Shown: positions 19,078 to 31,600, counted from the first letter of the stretch. The stretch: 64,000 nt of DNA from CAXBOO01 sp963977425 (GCA_963977425.1 CAXBOO010000002.1:310001-374000), one strand, 5' to 3'. A program made the numbers and translations. Notes: generated from the letters alone by a model not told the origin.

Positions 19078-19493
19078 ACCTTTATGTAGATGGTGATTGC
19101 GCTCTTTGCGCAGCAAGTGTTCGCTTTTTAAACAAAGGCATCAAGAAAAAATATTTTATCACTGTACACCATATACAAGGAGCAAATATTTTTTTACCCG
19201 AAGAAGTAAAATCTTTGAAGAGCGTCGGTATTTTATACCGCAACAAATGGCACTCCGAATGGTCCGCTGTTAGACTTTGCTTAAAAGTGAAACCACGCTT
19301 TGGATACCGTATTTTATATTACTTAAGTTACATTTTACCAACTTTCATTGGCAATGCATTGTATCGCTTTTTTTCTAAAAGACGGCTATCATTCTCCAAA
19401 TTCCTAGGCAATGATGTGTGTTTATTACCGAGCGCCTTTTTCCCTTTAAACAAGAGCAGTCAAATACAATTGTCACCAAAAATTAAGACATAA
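19065..19493 (+). CDS. DCC-family (DUF393) thiol-disulfide protein
   Basis: A 142-residue protein with the family's namesake DGDCALCAASVRFL motif (Cys12 and Cys15, a CxxC redox pair) close to the N-terminus. Homologues are annotated as thiol-disulfide oxidoreductases of unproven substrate. The first available start is TTG at 19065, which overlaps the end of the upstream secreted-protein gene by 13 bp; no ATG lies before the motif. The overlap suggests coupled translation. Whether it acts on that secreted protein is open. Confidence 0.75.
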   Translation: MEAIDLYVDGDCALCAASVRFLNKGIKKKYFITVHHIQGANIFLPEEVKSLKSVGILYRNKWHSEWSAVRLCLKVKPRFGYRILYYLSYILPTFIGNALYRFFSKRRLSFSKFLGNDVCLLPSAFFPLNKSSQIQLSPKIKT

Positions 19494-19527
19494 AAAAAAG
19501 GGATGATCGTAAGCGAACATCCCTTTT
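19492..19527. terminator. Bidirectional terminator between the DCC gene and mdh
   Basis: A ten-base perfect stem, AAAAGGGATG (19496-19505) and CATCCCTTTT (19518-19527), with a 12-base loop, lies between two converging genes. The A run on one side would give a T run on the minus strand. Confidence 0.8.
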
Positions 19528-19547
19528 GATTAAAGTATAATAATGTC

Positions 19548-20474
19548 TTATGCGTTCAACAAACCATTGGTTTTTCTAACAGCATCTGCACTTTCTTGCA
19601 TTTTTGCTTTTTCAGCATCGTTCAATTCAACTTCAACAATACGCTCAAGTCCGTTTTTACCGATAATAGCTGGAACACCAATACAGATGTCTTTCAAGCC
19701 ATACTCACCGTCCAACATACAAGAACAAGGGAACATTTTCTTACTGTCAGTTGCAATAGCGTGAACCATAGATGCTACAGCAGCACCTGGTGCATACCAA
19801 GCAGAAGTACCCAATAATTTAGTTAGTGTAGCTCCACCAACTTTTGTCGCTTCTTTAACTTCTTCTAATCTTGCTTCAGAAATAAATTCTGAAACTGGAA
19901 CAGAGTTACGAGTAGCCAAACGAGTCAAAGGAATCATACCTGTATCGCTATGACCACCAATTACCATTCCATCGATATTAGATTGTGGACAATCTAAAGC
20001 TTCTGCCAAACGGTACTTGAAACGTGCAGAATCTAAAGCTCCACCCATTCCTAAAATTCTGTTTTTAGGCAAACCTGTAGCTTGGTGAGCTAGGTAAGTC
20101 ATTGTATCCATTGGATTAGATACTACAATGATGATGATGTTAGGAGAATGAGCGATCAATTCAGAAGCTACAGTCTTTACAATACCAGCATTGATACCAA
20201 TTAACTCTTCGCGAGTCATACCTGGTTTACGCGGAATACCTGAAGTGATTACAGCTACTTCACTACCTGCAGTTGCTGAATAATCTCCAGTAACACCAGT
20301 AATCTGAGTATCAAAACCATTCAATGATGCAGTTTGCATCAAATCCATGGCTTTACCTTCAGCAAAACCTTCTTTAATATCAACTAATACTACCTCAGCA
20401 GCAAAATCTTTCATGGCAATGTACTCTGCACAACTTGCTCCTACGGCACCTGCACCTACAACTGTTACTTTCAT
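19548..20474 (-). CDS. mdh: Malate dehydrogenase
   Basis: NAD-dependent oxidation of malate to oxaloacetate in the TCA cycle. The 308 residues show the NAD-binding GAGAVG at 7-12 with Asp32 closing the adenine-ribose site. The substrate loop is PRKPGMTREEL at 81-91 (Arg82 and Arg88 mark malate rather than lactate), with SNPMD at 119-123, catalytic Arg151, and His175 in GGHSDTG. It is probably a single-gene unit, with a terminator at 19492-19527 and a -7 box at 20506-20513. Confidence 0.95.
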   Translation of the reverse strand: MKVTVVGAGAVGASCAEYIAMKDFAAEVVLVDIKEGFAEGKAMDLMQTASLNGFDTQITGVTGDYSATAGSEVAVITSGIPRKPGMTREELIGINAGIVKTVASELIAHSPNIIIIVVSNPMDTMTYLAHQATGLPKNRILGMGGALDSARFKYRLAEALDCPQSNIDGMVIGGHSDTGMIPLTRLATRNSVPVSEFISEARLEEVKEATKVGGATLTKLLGTSAWYAPGAAVASMVHAIATDSKKMFPCSCMLDGEYGLKDICIGVPAIIGKNGLERIVEVELNDAEKAKMQESADAVRKTNGLLNA

Positions 20475-20505
20475 CTTTTATGTTTTATTTGGGATAAATC
20501 TCAGG

Positions 20506-20513
20506 CAAATGTA
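20506..20513 (-). promoter_or_regulatory. Candidate -7 element of mdh
   Basis: The minus strand reads TACATTTG, an exact TAnnTTTG match, leaving 31 bases to the mdh ATG. Confidence 0.5.
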
Positions 20514-20625
20514 AAACATACCATCGAAATGAAAATTTTAGCCTGTTTATTTCGGGAATTAGAATAATTTGCTCGCACAAAGGGCAACCCTCGTAATTGT
20601 TAAACGTTAAACAAGTAGTGTTTGG

Positions 20626-21219
20626 ATGAGTCTACCGGACGATAAAATAGAAGAGCTAGTAATAGGCTGTGTAAAAGGTAAGCAAAAATACCAGCAAATG
20701 CTACATGGCCACTACTATGGACTATTGTTATCCATCTGTTTGAGATACACCAAAAACTATGACATAGCAGAAGAAGTTTTACAACTGGCTTTCATAAAAA
20801 TTTTCAAAAACCTGAAGAAATACGAATTCAAAGGGTCATTTGAAGGCTGGTTAAAAAGAATAACTGTAAATACTGCTATCGACTTTATCAGAAGCAAAAA
20901 AAACGCCTTAGTGCTGTTGCCTGATGAGTTTGATATTGAAAATGTAGAGCTCTCCGATGATCTTGAAGAAGACGACAATTTTGGTTACCAATATAGTCCT
21001 CAGCAAGTTATGGAAGCAGTACAAATGCTAACACCAGCTTACAAAGCGGTATTCAATCTATATGTAATAGAAGAATACCAACACAAAGAAATTGCCGAAA
21101 TGCTTGACATCAACATTGGCACTAGTAAATCCAATTTATTGAAAGCCAAAGTCAGAATTCGAAAAATATTAGAAACAAAGTTTAAAACTAAGGACCCCTT
21201 ATCCAATGACAGGTTTTGA
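20626..21219 (+). CDS. ECF-type RNA polymerase sigma factor
   Basis: A 197-residue sigma-70 family factor with only regions 2 and 4, as in extracytoplasmic-function factors. Region 2 spans about residues 20-95 (YTKNYDIAEEVLQLAFIKIF, then GWLKRITVNTAIDFIRSKK), and region 4 about 125-180 (LTPAYKAVFNLYVIEEYQHKEI, then the helix-turn-helix with GTSKSNLLKAKVRIRK). An acidic linker (residues about 105-120) joins them. It directs polymerase to a set of promoters that cannot be named here. The 3' end overlaps the next gene by 14 bp; that gene encodes a likely anti-sigma factor. Confidence 0.9.
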   Translation: MSLPDDKIEELVIGCVKGKQKYQQMLHGHYYGLLLSICLRYTKNYDIAEEVLQLAFIKIFKNLKKYEFKGSFEGWLKRITVNTAIDFIRSKKNALVLLPDEFDIENVELSDDLEEDDNFGYQYSPQQVMEAVQMLTPAYKAVFNLYVIEEYQHKEIAEMLDINIGTSKSNLLKAKVRIRKILETKFKTKDPLSNDRF

Positions 21220-22417
21220 AAAAAAATTAAAAGATTCCCTTCTTGACTTCCAACCAGATGTATCTGGAAAAGAAAAGAGTTGGAATAACATTCAAAAAGC
21301 TTTAAAAGCCAAACGGCGAGCAAAGTATTTTTACGCTATTGCAGCATCTACTTTTGTAGCTGCAACAACATTGGCATTATGGCCTACTAATGAAGTAGCT
21401 AAACCTTCAGAATTTGTAGTTCAACCAGACACTACATCTACAATTGAGACTGAAACTATTGCTCCTGAATCGAAGACTGCAGTAATTGAAAAACCGATTA
21501 AAAAGGTACCTTCAAACGACACTGAAAGCATTCAATACAACGAACCCGTTTCAAATGAGCAAACATTCGTTGAAGACACTTCAGCAAAAAACAAACCAAC
21601 GGTAACTGAATCTGCTCCAATAAAAGAACATACAGACAAAGTCAATTTCTTTGCTGAACTGAGCGTAAACAATCCTAAAGTTTGCCCTGGTGAAAAAATT
21701 CAATTTCACCTAAACACCAAAGAGCCAGTAATGGTAGAATGGACTTTCAGTAATGGAATTACATCGGAAGAACCTAACCCAAGTTTTATAGCGAAAAAAG
21801 CTGGTAAATATGCAGCTTCAGTTCGATTAACTTCTATGGTTACAGGAAAGGAAAAAACAATCTACCTAAAAGATGGGTTTGAAGTTTTCCCAAAGAATAA
21901 TTACAGCATCAATGTAGAAGAAATTCATGCCGATAATTTCGAAAGAAAATACCACTTAAATGTTGAAGGCGATAACGTAGTTTCGGTAAACTGGATTGGA
22001 TCCGAAAAAACATCCGATATATTGAAAGTTGAATTAAACGAAAGAGGCAATTATCAATACACCGCAGAAATATTTGACAACAATGGTTGCAAAACTGTTC
22101 TCAATACAAATTTCGATGTGGAAACAGACAACAATTTACTCGCGCCTACAGCATTTACACCAAATGGTGATGAAGTAAACGATGATTTTTTACCAAAGGC
22201 TTTAAACAAGCTTGATGACGGTAAATTTTTGTTCAGGGTACTAAACCCTAGTACCGGAAAAATCTTATTCGAAACAAATACAGCTTCGAGGACTTGGGAC
22301 GGGGTCAATCCAGAAACAGGTCAAAAAATGAAATCCGGCACCTATGTATGGACAGCCATAATTTATGGCACCAAAGGCAACAAAACATTCAAAGGCAAAA
22401 TATCTATCGTTGACTAA
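21206..22417 (+). CDS. Anti-sigma-like membrane protein ending in a T9SS type B (CHU_C) domain
   Basis: 403 residues. The N-terminus (1-40) is cytoplasmic in character, with FEKKLKDSLLDF and a WNNIQKAL motif as in short Bacteroidota anti-sigma factors. One membrane helix follows at about 41-59, then a Thr/Glu/Pro-rich periplasmic linker (60-145). Next come a PKD-like domain (about 150-232) and a second beta domain (about 233-306). The last 92 residues are a gliding motility-associated C-terminal domain, starting LLAPTAFTPNGDEVNDDF and ending with a TFKGKISI strand. There is no cleavable signal peptide. The overlap with the sigma gene argues that it binds that sigma factor. Joining an anti-sigma N-terminus to a secretion-cargo domain is unusual. 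Confidence 0.75.
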   Translation: MTGFEKKLKDSLLDFQPDVSGKEKSWNNIQKALKAKRRAKYFYAIAASTFVAATTLALWPTNEVAKPSEFVVQPDTTSTIETETIAPESKTAVIEKPIKKVPSNDTESIQYNEPVSNEQTFVEDTSAKNKPTVTESAPIKEHTDKVNFFAELSVNNPKVCPGEKIQFHLNTKEPVMVEWTFSNGITSEEPNPSFIAKKAGKYAASVRLTSMVTGKEKTIYLKDGFEVFPKNNYSINVEEIHADNFERKYHLNVEGDNVVSVNWIGSEKTSDILKVELNERGNYQYTAEIFDNNGCKTVLNTNFDVETDNNLLAPTAFTPNGDEVNDDFLPKALNKLDDGKFLFRVLNPSTGKILFETNTASRTWDGVNPETGQKMKSGTYVWTAIIYGTKGNKTFKGKISIVD

Positions 22418-22437
22418 AAATCAAATAGTTTAACTTT

Positions 22438-22468
22438 AAAAAAGGCCTCTAATGAGGCCTTTTTTTTT
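22438..22468 (+). terminator. Terminator of the sigma/anti-sigma operon
   Basis: Stem AAAAGGCCTC / GAGGCCTTTT with loop TAAT (22450-22453), followed by a T run to 22468. It separates the sigma operon from the first giant gene, which therefore needs its own promoter. Confidence 0.9.
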
Positions 22469-22672
22469 CAAAACTTATGAAACCTACGCAAAACTGCAAT
22501 TTTTATCGAAAAAACAACATTAACCATAGATGAACATACACATAAGTTATACAGACATCTTTATCGGATTAATGAAAGACCAATTTTAATTATAACAAGA
22601 CCCAACCCTTGCACAATAACATCGTTTAACATATCAAACCCCTATTATTTTTTTGTTAATTCACTTAAATAA

Positions 22673-22680
22673 TACGTTCA
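22673..22680 (+). promoter_or_regulatory. Possible promoter of the first giant gene
   Basis: TACGTTCA (22673-22680) resembles the TAnnTTTG -7 box with two changes, and TTTG at 22652-22655 lies 17 bases upstream, shorter than the usual spacing. It is 12 bases before the ATG. A divergence from the housekeeping consensus would fit an ECF promoter, but this is weak. Confidence 0.25.
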
Positions 22681-22692
22681 CAAAACCCCCTT

Positions 22693-25600
22693 ATGCGAAC
22701 AACGAATTTCTTACTACCCCTACTCGCAGTATTTGCGTTCCTCACTTCAAGCAATTTCGCAACGGCTCAAACAGTTGTAACCATGAATACAAACAGTCAA
22801 ACCGTAACTGGTTGCGACTTTGTATTGTATGATGATGGCGGGCCAAATGGCGGCTATTCTGATGATTTAGACAGAACAATAACTATTTGCTCTCCAAATG
22901 GTGAACAAATACGTTTGGACATTGCGATGTTGGACATTGAAAGAGCGTTTGATGATTTCATCATTTACGACGGTAATAGTACTGCTGCTGATGAAATGTT
23001 CAACTCAAGTGATTTTGGGCAAGATTACAATCCGCAAATCATCGTTTCTTCAGGTTCTTGTATTACCATTCGATTAGACGCCGATTTCACAAATTCAGAT
23101 CCAGAAAGAGGATTTGAAATTTTCGCTACATGTTTCACCCCTAACTGCGACATTACAACACCTGCTGGAAATACCTGTGCTGAAGCGACTCCAATCTGTA
23201 GCAACGAAGAATATTGTGGTTCTACCAATGCAAATTATACCGATGATTCCCCAGGGAATCTAGAAAGTAGTTTTTGTGGTTCTATTGAAAATAACTCTTT
23301 TTTAAAATTTACTGCCGCTGGTCCAAATGCAGTATTTGAAGTAGCTGTATGGGGGTGTACAGGTTCAAGTAATGGAAGTAGACAAGGGGTTCAATTTCAA
23401 GTTTACTCATCATCAGACTGTAACACATTTACAACAGCTGGATCTTGTTTTAGTCCAGGAGTTGAACAAGGAGGATATTTTACAGCCACAGGTTTGACCT
23501 ATGGTGATGAGTATTATATTATGATTGATGGTTTTGCAGGGGACAATTGCAACTACACAATCAAAGCCATTTCTGGTGTTCAACTACCAGCTAACGCAGG
23601 ACCAGACCAAGTTGTATGTGGACCATCTGTAGTTCAAATGAGCGGTACAGTAAACCCTCCAACTTCCACAGGGTACTATTGGATCCCCGTAGGTGATGGT
23701 AATTTTGACAATGTAAACGATCTTAATACTCGATACAATCCTGGCCCTAATGATATCGCAAACGGTAGCACTCAGGTAGTTTTATACAACCCAGCTGCGA
23801 CTTCATGTTTGGATATCAAAAGCGATACAATGACCATCGTTTTCAAAGATGTTGAATTAGAAATAACACCAAACGACCCGAAAATCTGTAAAGGCAATAG
23901 CGTTACACTTGTAGCCACTGCTACACCAGCAATTCCAACGACATCAAATGGAAAACGCGAAAACACAAATTCATATACCATTCCGGATGATGGAGTAGCT
24001 ACAAATTTTAATGGAACCACTGGAAACTATGGTTCATCTCCATTAGAAATAGATTGTCTAAATCCTGAAGATTGGACACTTGATGAGTATTGCATAAACT
24101 CTTCCCATTCATGGGATAATGATCTTGAAGGATTCTACCTTGTTAATCCTTGTGGAAATATTGTACAAATCACAGGGGATAACAATTTAGTAAATGGATG
24201 TTTTACACCTGGAACTTCTGCTGCTTGGATAACACTTTTGAATTGCTCAAACCCTAACGGCACATGGGAAGTTAGGGCTGGCGATAGTTTTGGCGGCGAT
24301 GAAGGATCTATTACTTATTTCTCATTAACCTTTTCATCCAACAACTACCAATGGAGCCCTGCAACAAATCTTAATACTACTACAGGGAACACCGTAATAG
24401 CAAATCCGCCAACAACAACTACTTACACTGTAAAAGTGTTAGACTGTGAAGCGGGATGTAGCTTAATTCAAGATGTTACTGTAGAAGTTTCAGACATGTT
24501 ATTGACAGGTGCTCCTACCAATGTTTCTTGTAAAGGAGCAAACAATGGTTCAATCAACATTACTGCAACCGGTGGTATTGCTCCATATGAATACAGTAAA
24601 GATGGCGGCACAAATTATCAACCATCAAGTGTGTTCTCTGGATTAAGTCCTGGCTCATATACAATTACTGTAAGAGATGCTGCTGGCTGTATTAAAACTT
24701 TCTCACAGGTTATATCAGAACCTTCTCAACTTGTTCTAAATGCAACCGTTGCATCGAACTGTGTATTTGGTAATACAGGTGAAATTAACGCATCTGGTAA
24801 TGGTGGAACCACCCCGTACCTATTCAGCATTGATGGTACTACCTTCCAATCTTCAGGAAACTTCACAGGGCTAGCTCCTGGGAACTATACCGTTACTCTA
24901 AAGGATAACAGTGGATGTATACAAACAAAAAATTTAGTTATTGGCGAAACTCCAAATGCCAATTTCACAATTGACGATCCAGCTTGTGATTCTTACACAA
25001 CACAACTGACCACAACTCCTACTGTTGGTACTGGTGATTTATCTGGTTCAGGTGTTGGTTTGATTACTTTCGATGGTGGAACACCTATATCAGGATCTGT
25101 ACCTGGAGAAACTCATGGCGTAAATTCAAATGGTTCATTCGGAACATTTACAATTACTTATACAGTTACTAATGGTTCTTGTTCGGCTACTGTAGCGAAA
25201 GATGTAACTTTTACAGAAGAACCTGATGCTGATTTCAGTTTCACGACTCCTGCTTGTGGAGACGTTTCTGCAATTATTGATGTTATCGACCCTGTTGGTA
25301 CCATCTCATGGACAATCTCTCCTAATGATGGTTCTACAATCAACCCTACTGGAAATCCAAACGAATACCAATTCAATGCCAACGCATTTACAAGTTATTC
25401 GTTAACCCTTAATCTTAACAACGCACCTTGTACAGATGCTACAACTAAGACCATTACATTCCAAGACATTCCTAATCCACAAATTAACCCTACTCCAGAT
25501 GTTTGTGGATTGAGTACAAATCTTACTACAACGATTACTCCTGGCAACATTGTTAATTGGAGAAGTATTCCATCTGCAGGTGTTACGTTTGGTAATTCTG

Positions 25601-28600
25601 GTTCAGCCAACACATCGGTTAACGTTACACTTTATGGAACTTACGATTTCATCATCAGCGAATCTGGTGCATGTACAACTACTAACGATACCGTAACGCT
25701 AACCTTCTTCGAAAGTCCAAGTGGATTTGCAGGAAACGACACAAGTGTATGTGATATCATTGGACACAAATTAAACGGTGAAGTTTATGTCGGCACAGGA
25801 TTTTGGTCAACTGGTGTTGGTATCAATGACCCTTCTAGTTTGACATCCAATATCAACCCTGGAAGTGTCGGAACATTCACTTATACTTTAAGTGTAAGCA
25901 ATGGTGTTTGCCCAGTATTTACTGACAATGTAAATGTAACTATTGATGAAAAACCTATTGTTAATTTCAACCCTGATGAATTTGAGGTATGTGGTTTAGA
26001 TGCCCCTTTAAATGGTATTTCAACCGTAGGAACCAGTACTTGGAGTTCGGAGTTACCTGCAACGATTGATGATCCAAGTGCAGTGAATACAAACGCGACA
26101 AATGATGCTTATGGATTGAATAAGTTTTATTTCTCAGTTGTTAATGGTTCATGCCCTGCTGTAAACGATTCAATCGAGATTACTTTCGAACAAGCTCCGG
26201 TTGCAACGGCTATTCCAGATACTTCTGTATGTGGTAAAGAGATAGATTTATCAGCAACATATACTCTACCAGGAAATGACGGTTTCTGGACAGGTTCTGG
26301 TGTATTCACTCCTTCTTCTAACGTAAACAATCCTAAAGCAACAGTATCCAATTACGGTACTTATACATTTACTTGGACAGAGAACGGTAGTTCTATTTGC
26401 CCTGCTGATGCTAAAGACATTGTAGTAAACTTTCTAGAGCAACCTGATGCAAACGCAGGTAACGATCAAGAAATTTGTGGCACGACAACATTATTAGATG
26501 CAATCGCTAGTTCTGGCAACGGACTTTGGACATATGTACCAATAGCTCCAGCAAATGCTCCAGTAACAATCGTAGACCCAACAGATCCAAACACAGCTAT
26601 CAGCATCGATACTACAGGAATAGGTGAAGCTGGATTTGGTAAGTACAAGTTTTATTGGACTGAAAGCGTTGGTACTTCATGTGCGCCTGACGCCGATAGT
26701 GTTATTGTATACTTCATTCCAAACCGATCACCTGATGTTGGACTAGATTTAGATGTTTGTGGTGATACAGCATTCATAGCAGCATCTAACGTTTACGAAA
26801 GTGGTACTTGGAATGTCATTGGACCTGGTTCAATTATAATGACTGACAATACTCAACCTAGTACAATTGCGAGCTTAGACCCTGCTAATTTTGTTTACGG
26901 TAAATACCGTTTTATTTGGGTAGAAAACTTCTCTCCATGTACACCAAATAACAGAGATACTTTATTTGTTGAATATTTCGAACCACCAGTTGTAGATGCT
27001 GGTTTATCTCCAGATCAAATCTGTGGATTAGACGCTCAACTTAATGCACTTACAACGGTAGGTACTGGTAAATGGACATGGCAACCTGTTGCTCCTACTG
27101 TGGGAACAATAACTTTTGCAAACGGAAACGATAGCATATCAAACCCACCTATATCTGCTAGTGATTATGGAACTTACAATCTTTACTGGGATGTAGAAAA
27201 TGGTACATGTGCACCCCCTAATGATTCAATAGAATTTACTTTCTATGAAAAGCCTACTCCAACTGCTACAGGACCTGCTGATGTTTGTTCTACAGATCCA
27301 AATCAAACTTTTCACTTAACTGGAGTTTCAAGTTCAGGTACTTTATGGACTTGGAATGGTCCTGCAGGTGTAACTTTCAATCCTGACGAGAACACACCTG
27401 AAGTTGATGCAACTGTATCTGCCTTCGGAACTTACACTTTCATTTTCAACGAAATTAACCACCCTGTTTGTGGAGTCGTTAAAGATTCGTTGACTGTACA
27501 AGTATTAGAACAGCCGGAAGTTGATGCAGGTACAGACGCTTCAGCATGTGGTGCATCTTACCAATTAGATGCTTCTATTACAGTAGGTCAAGGTACAGGT
27601 ACTTGGTCTATCATAACACAAGACCCAGTAGGATCTACTATCTCTTTCAGCGATATCAACGATCCAAATTCATTGGTAACAATTTCTCCTGCGCCAGTAG
27701 CTCCTGGTGAGTATGTTATTCTAAGATATACTGTTCAGTCAGGATCATCTTGTTCTCCAGTGTTTGATGAAGTGAGAGTTGATTTCAATCCATCTTCATT
27801 CGTTATTGATGCTGGACCAGATAGCACTATTTGTGGCTCATTTGATTATGCATTCCAAGCAACAGCACTTAACGTTGGTGAAAATGGCACATGGTCATTA
27901 GATAATGGCCCTGCCGGAGCTGGAGCACCTATCTTCTCTAATGTAGCTTCTAATACATCAGACGTTACTGTAGACACTTATGGTAAATACACGTTCAAAT
28001 GGAGTGTAACCAATAGTGGTTGTCCAACTCCTGCCATTGATCTTGTAACCATTGACTTTAGATTATCACCTACACCATACGCTGGTGAGGATGATACTAT
28101 ATGTGGATTAGACTTCAACATAAGTGCAACAACTCCATTGGAAAGAATTCAAGGTTTCTGGAGTTATGTTGACGACGGTAGTGGTTCTACGGCATCTATT
28201 AATGACATCTTTAGTCCATCTACTTCAGCATCAGTTTCTGGTCCTGGAGCTTATGGAATACAACAATTTGTTTGGAATGAATTCAACGGAACAGAAGGCA
28301 TATGTGCTGACACCTTAAGAGATACCGTTGAAGTACTTCTTTACCAAGCTCCTATGCCAAATGGTCTTTCTATAAAGCCAGTTTGTGGTACTACTGGAGT
28401 ATTGCTTGCCGATACAAGTATTGCATTAGATTATCTTGATGATTACTCTTCTTATTGGGAATATTTGCCATCAAATGGAGCAACACCTACTTACAACCCT
28501 AGCAATCAAGTAGCTAAGCCTACTGTTACAATGGATAAGTTTGGTACTTACAACTTTGTATGGCATGAAAGCAACGGTATTTGTCCAGATGCAACCGATA

Positions 28601-31600
28601 CTGTAGACTTTATATTTGTACCACCATCTAAACCACAAGCCGGATTGGATGTTGATTCATGTTCTTTATCTGCCGTTATTAAAGCTGTTCCAAGTTTTGG
28701 TCAAGGTGAATGGGTGTTAGAGGATTTAGCTCCACACAGTTTCGAAAATCCATTTTCTCCTCAAACAGTTTTAACAGTTAGTAATTACGGTAACTACAAA
28801 GTTATTTGGAGAGAAGAAAGCAGTCCTTGTCCTGCTAATCAAGATACTTTGACTGTACAATTCAATGAAGCTCCAAGTGCACTCGCTATTGCTCCAACAG
28901 ATGTGTGTGGGCCTTTAGGTGTTCTAATGACTCAACCAAGTATTATATCTCCTAACTATAACGGAACATGGTCATCGTCTCCAAATGTTATACTTAGCGA
29001 TATCAACAACGATACAACTGGTGCAAATCTTAATACGGTTTATGGTGAATACAGTGTTTTGTACACAGAACGAAATGGTGCTGTTTGTCCTGAAGATTTT
29101 GAAACAGCTAAAATCAATTACATTGAAGAACCTGTTGCAGCTGCAGGTATTGATAGTGTAATTTGTGGAAAAACCATTACATTATACGCTACACCAAGTG
29201 TAGGTGTTGGTTCTTGGAGAATTGACGCAGCAAGAAGTGCTGGTACAGGTTCGTTCTCTCAACCATCTAACCCTAATTCAAAAGTTACTGCCAATGCATA
29301 TGGTGTATACACATTCATTTGGAAAGAAACCAACTTTGGTAAATACAACTTAAACTGCGAAAATGAAGACACATTAGTTGTAGAGTTCTTACAACAACCA
29401 AACGTGATAGCTCCAGCTGACTTCTCTGTTTGTAGCAACGAAGCTACTCTGAATGCACCTAGTTCTGTGCCAGGATCAACAAGAGTATGGTCTTATAATG
29501 GAGGTTCTGGTCTTGTTGCTGTAACTCCTTCTAATCCAGGTTTTGCAAGTGTCGGAACAGATTATGGTGTGCATACATTTACTGTGACAGAAAACAATGG
29601 AAAATGTGTATCAACAGATGATGTAAATGTTGAATTTGTTGAACAGCCTACAGCCAACACCATTGCCGATTACGACACCTGTGGATTCAAAGGAATACTT
29701 CGAGCAGATGCCCATATTGGTTCTGGAAAATGGATATTTATTGGTACAGGTACTGTAAATATCACATCACCAAATAGCACAGTAAGTAATGTTACCGTTT
29801 CGCAATTTGGTGCTCACAGTTTTGTATGGCAAGTTGAAAACAAAACGCCATGTTCAATAGCTAGAGATACACTTATTGTAAACTTTGTTCAAATACCAGA
29901 TGCTGATGCTCCAACAGACTTTTCTGTTTGTGGTGATGTTGCCAATTTAAATGCAACACCTTCTGTAGGTACAGGAACTTGGAGAAATCACGACCCTGAT
30001 GTTGTAAGCTTCGGTAATGTGAACAATGCAAGTACAACAGTTAGTCTTATTGCTCCAAACCCAGCATCTTACCATACTTACAAATTCTCATGGACTGAAG
30101 ACAATTTGGGTAAATGTTCTTCTTCTGACACTGTACTTGTTACGTTTGTAGAGCAGCCAGAAGTAGTTGCACAACCAGATAATTCAATCTGTGGTTTGCA
30201 AGACACCATTACTGCAACAATTGGTACTGGTGCTATTAGATGGCAATATTTAGGAAACTCGTTAAACTTCAATGGTTTTAGCGATCCGTTCAACGACACA
30301 ACAGCTGTTTCGGTTAAGAACTATGGACAACATAGATTCAGAGTAATTCAAAACAATGGTGGTACTTGTCCTGAAGACAGTTCTATTGTAACCTTATCAT
30401 TCTATGAAAACCCAACTCCATATGCTGGATTAGATGATAGTATTTGTGGATTCAATTATGAATTGCAAGCAGTAGCTTCAAGAGGAATTGGTACATGGTC
30501 TAAAATTTCAGGCCCTGGAGTTGTAAACTTCGCAGATGCCTCTGACCCGAACTCAAGTGTTGATGTAAGCGCCGAAGGTGAATACGAATTCATGTGGAGT
30601 GAAACCAATGGAATATGTGGTCCGTTTACGGATACAATGAAAGTATTCTTTGAAGAACAACCTATTGCCAATGCAGGTAGTGACATTACCATTTGTGATA
30701 TCCAAGTTTTCTTGGGTGCTACTCCTACGCGTTTTGGTGGCGAATGGTCATTGCTGTCAGGTCCAGATATTGTTAATGCGAACTATAGCAACACAACAGA
30801 TCCAAATGCCCTTTTCGCTGGAAATGAATATGGTATTTATACCATGGTATGGACTGAACAAAACAAAACAAAGTGTGCTATAAGTACAGATACATTAGTT
30901 GTAAAACTTGTACAAGAGCCTAATGCAGTAACCGATGGTGATTTAGCGGCTTGTTCAGACACTATTATCTTAAATGGTAAAAGAAGTGTTGGTAACTCAT
31001 TCTGGAAACAAATTTCAGGACCTGGACAAGTAATGTATACTGATAGCAGCGAAGGAGAAACTAAATCATGGGTTAAAGACTTCGCCTATGGTACTTACCG
31101 TTTAGCTTGGATTGAAGACAACGGTGGAGCTTGTCCTATTTCAAGCGATACTATAGAAGTAAAATATGTTGAGCAACCAATTGTTGATGCAGGTCTAGAT
31201 GCAGAATTCTGTGGTCTTTCAGGATTCTTCAATGGTTACGCAAATGCAGGTGGTTTATCTTGGACTTTAGAAAGTGGACCTGGAAACGCGATACTATACA
31301 ACACTCAAGGATTAAATTCTGCTGTTGAAGTTGATGCTTACGGTACATATACTTTCAAATTACGAAGCAACAACGAAGCGTTATGTACTGATGAAGACTT
31401 TGTTGACATTACCTTCATAGAACAACCAACTGCATATGCAGGTCCTGATGTATTCACATGTGGATTAACTCAAGAATTGGGTGCGGTTATGAGTACTGGT
31501 ACAGGCGGAAGTTGGATTACATCTAATATAAATCCTGGGTCATTCAACTTTGTTGATGTTACAGATCCGTTAACGGATGTTACAGTTTCTAACTATGGAA

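Noticed and set aside
22469..22692. Apparent similarity (TTTATCG followed by A-rich bases) between gaps upstream of the first giant and gyrB
   Set aside because: The shared stretch is only about ten AT-rich bases and is not placed consistently, so chance is a sufficient explanation.
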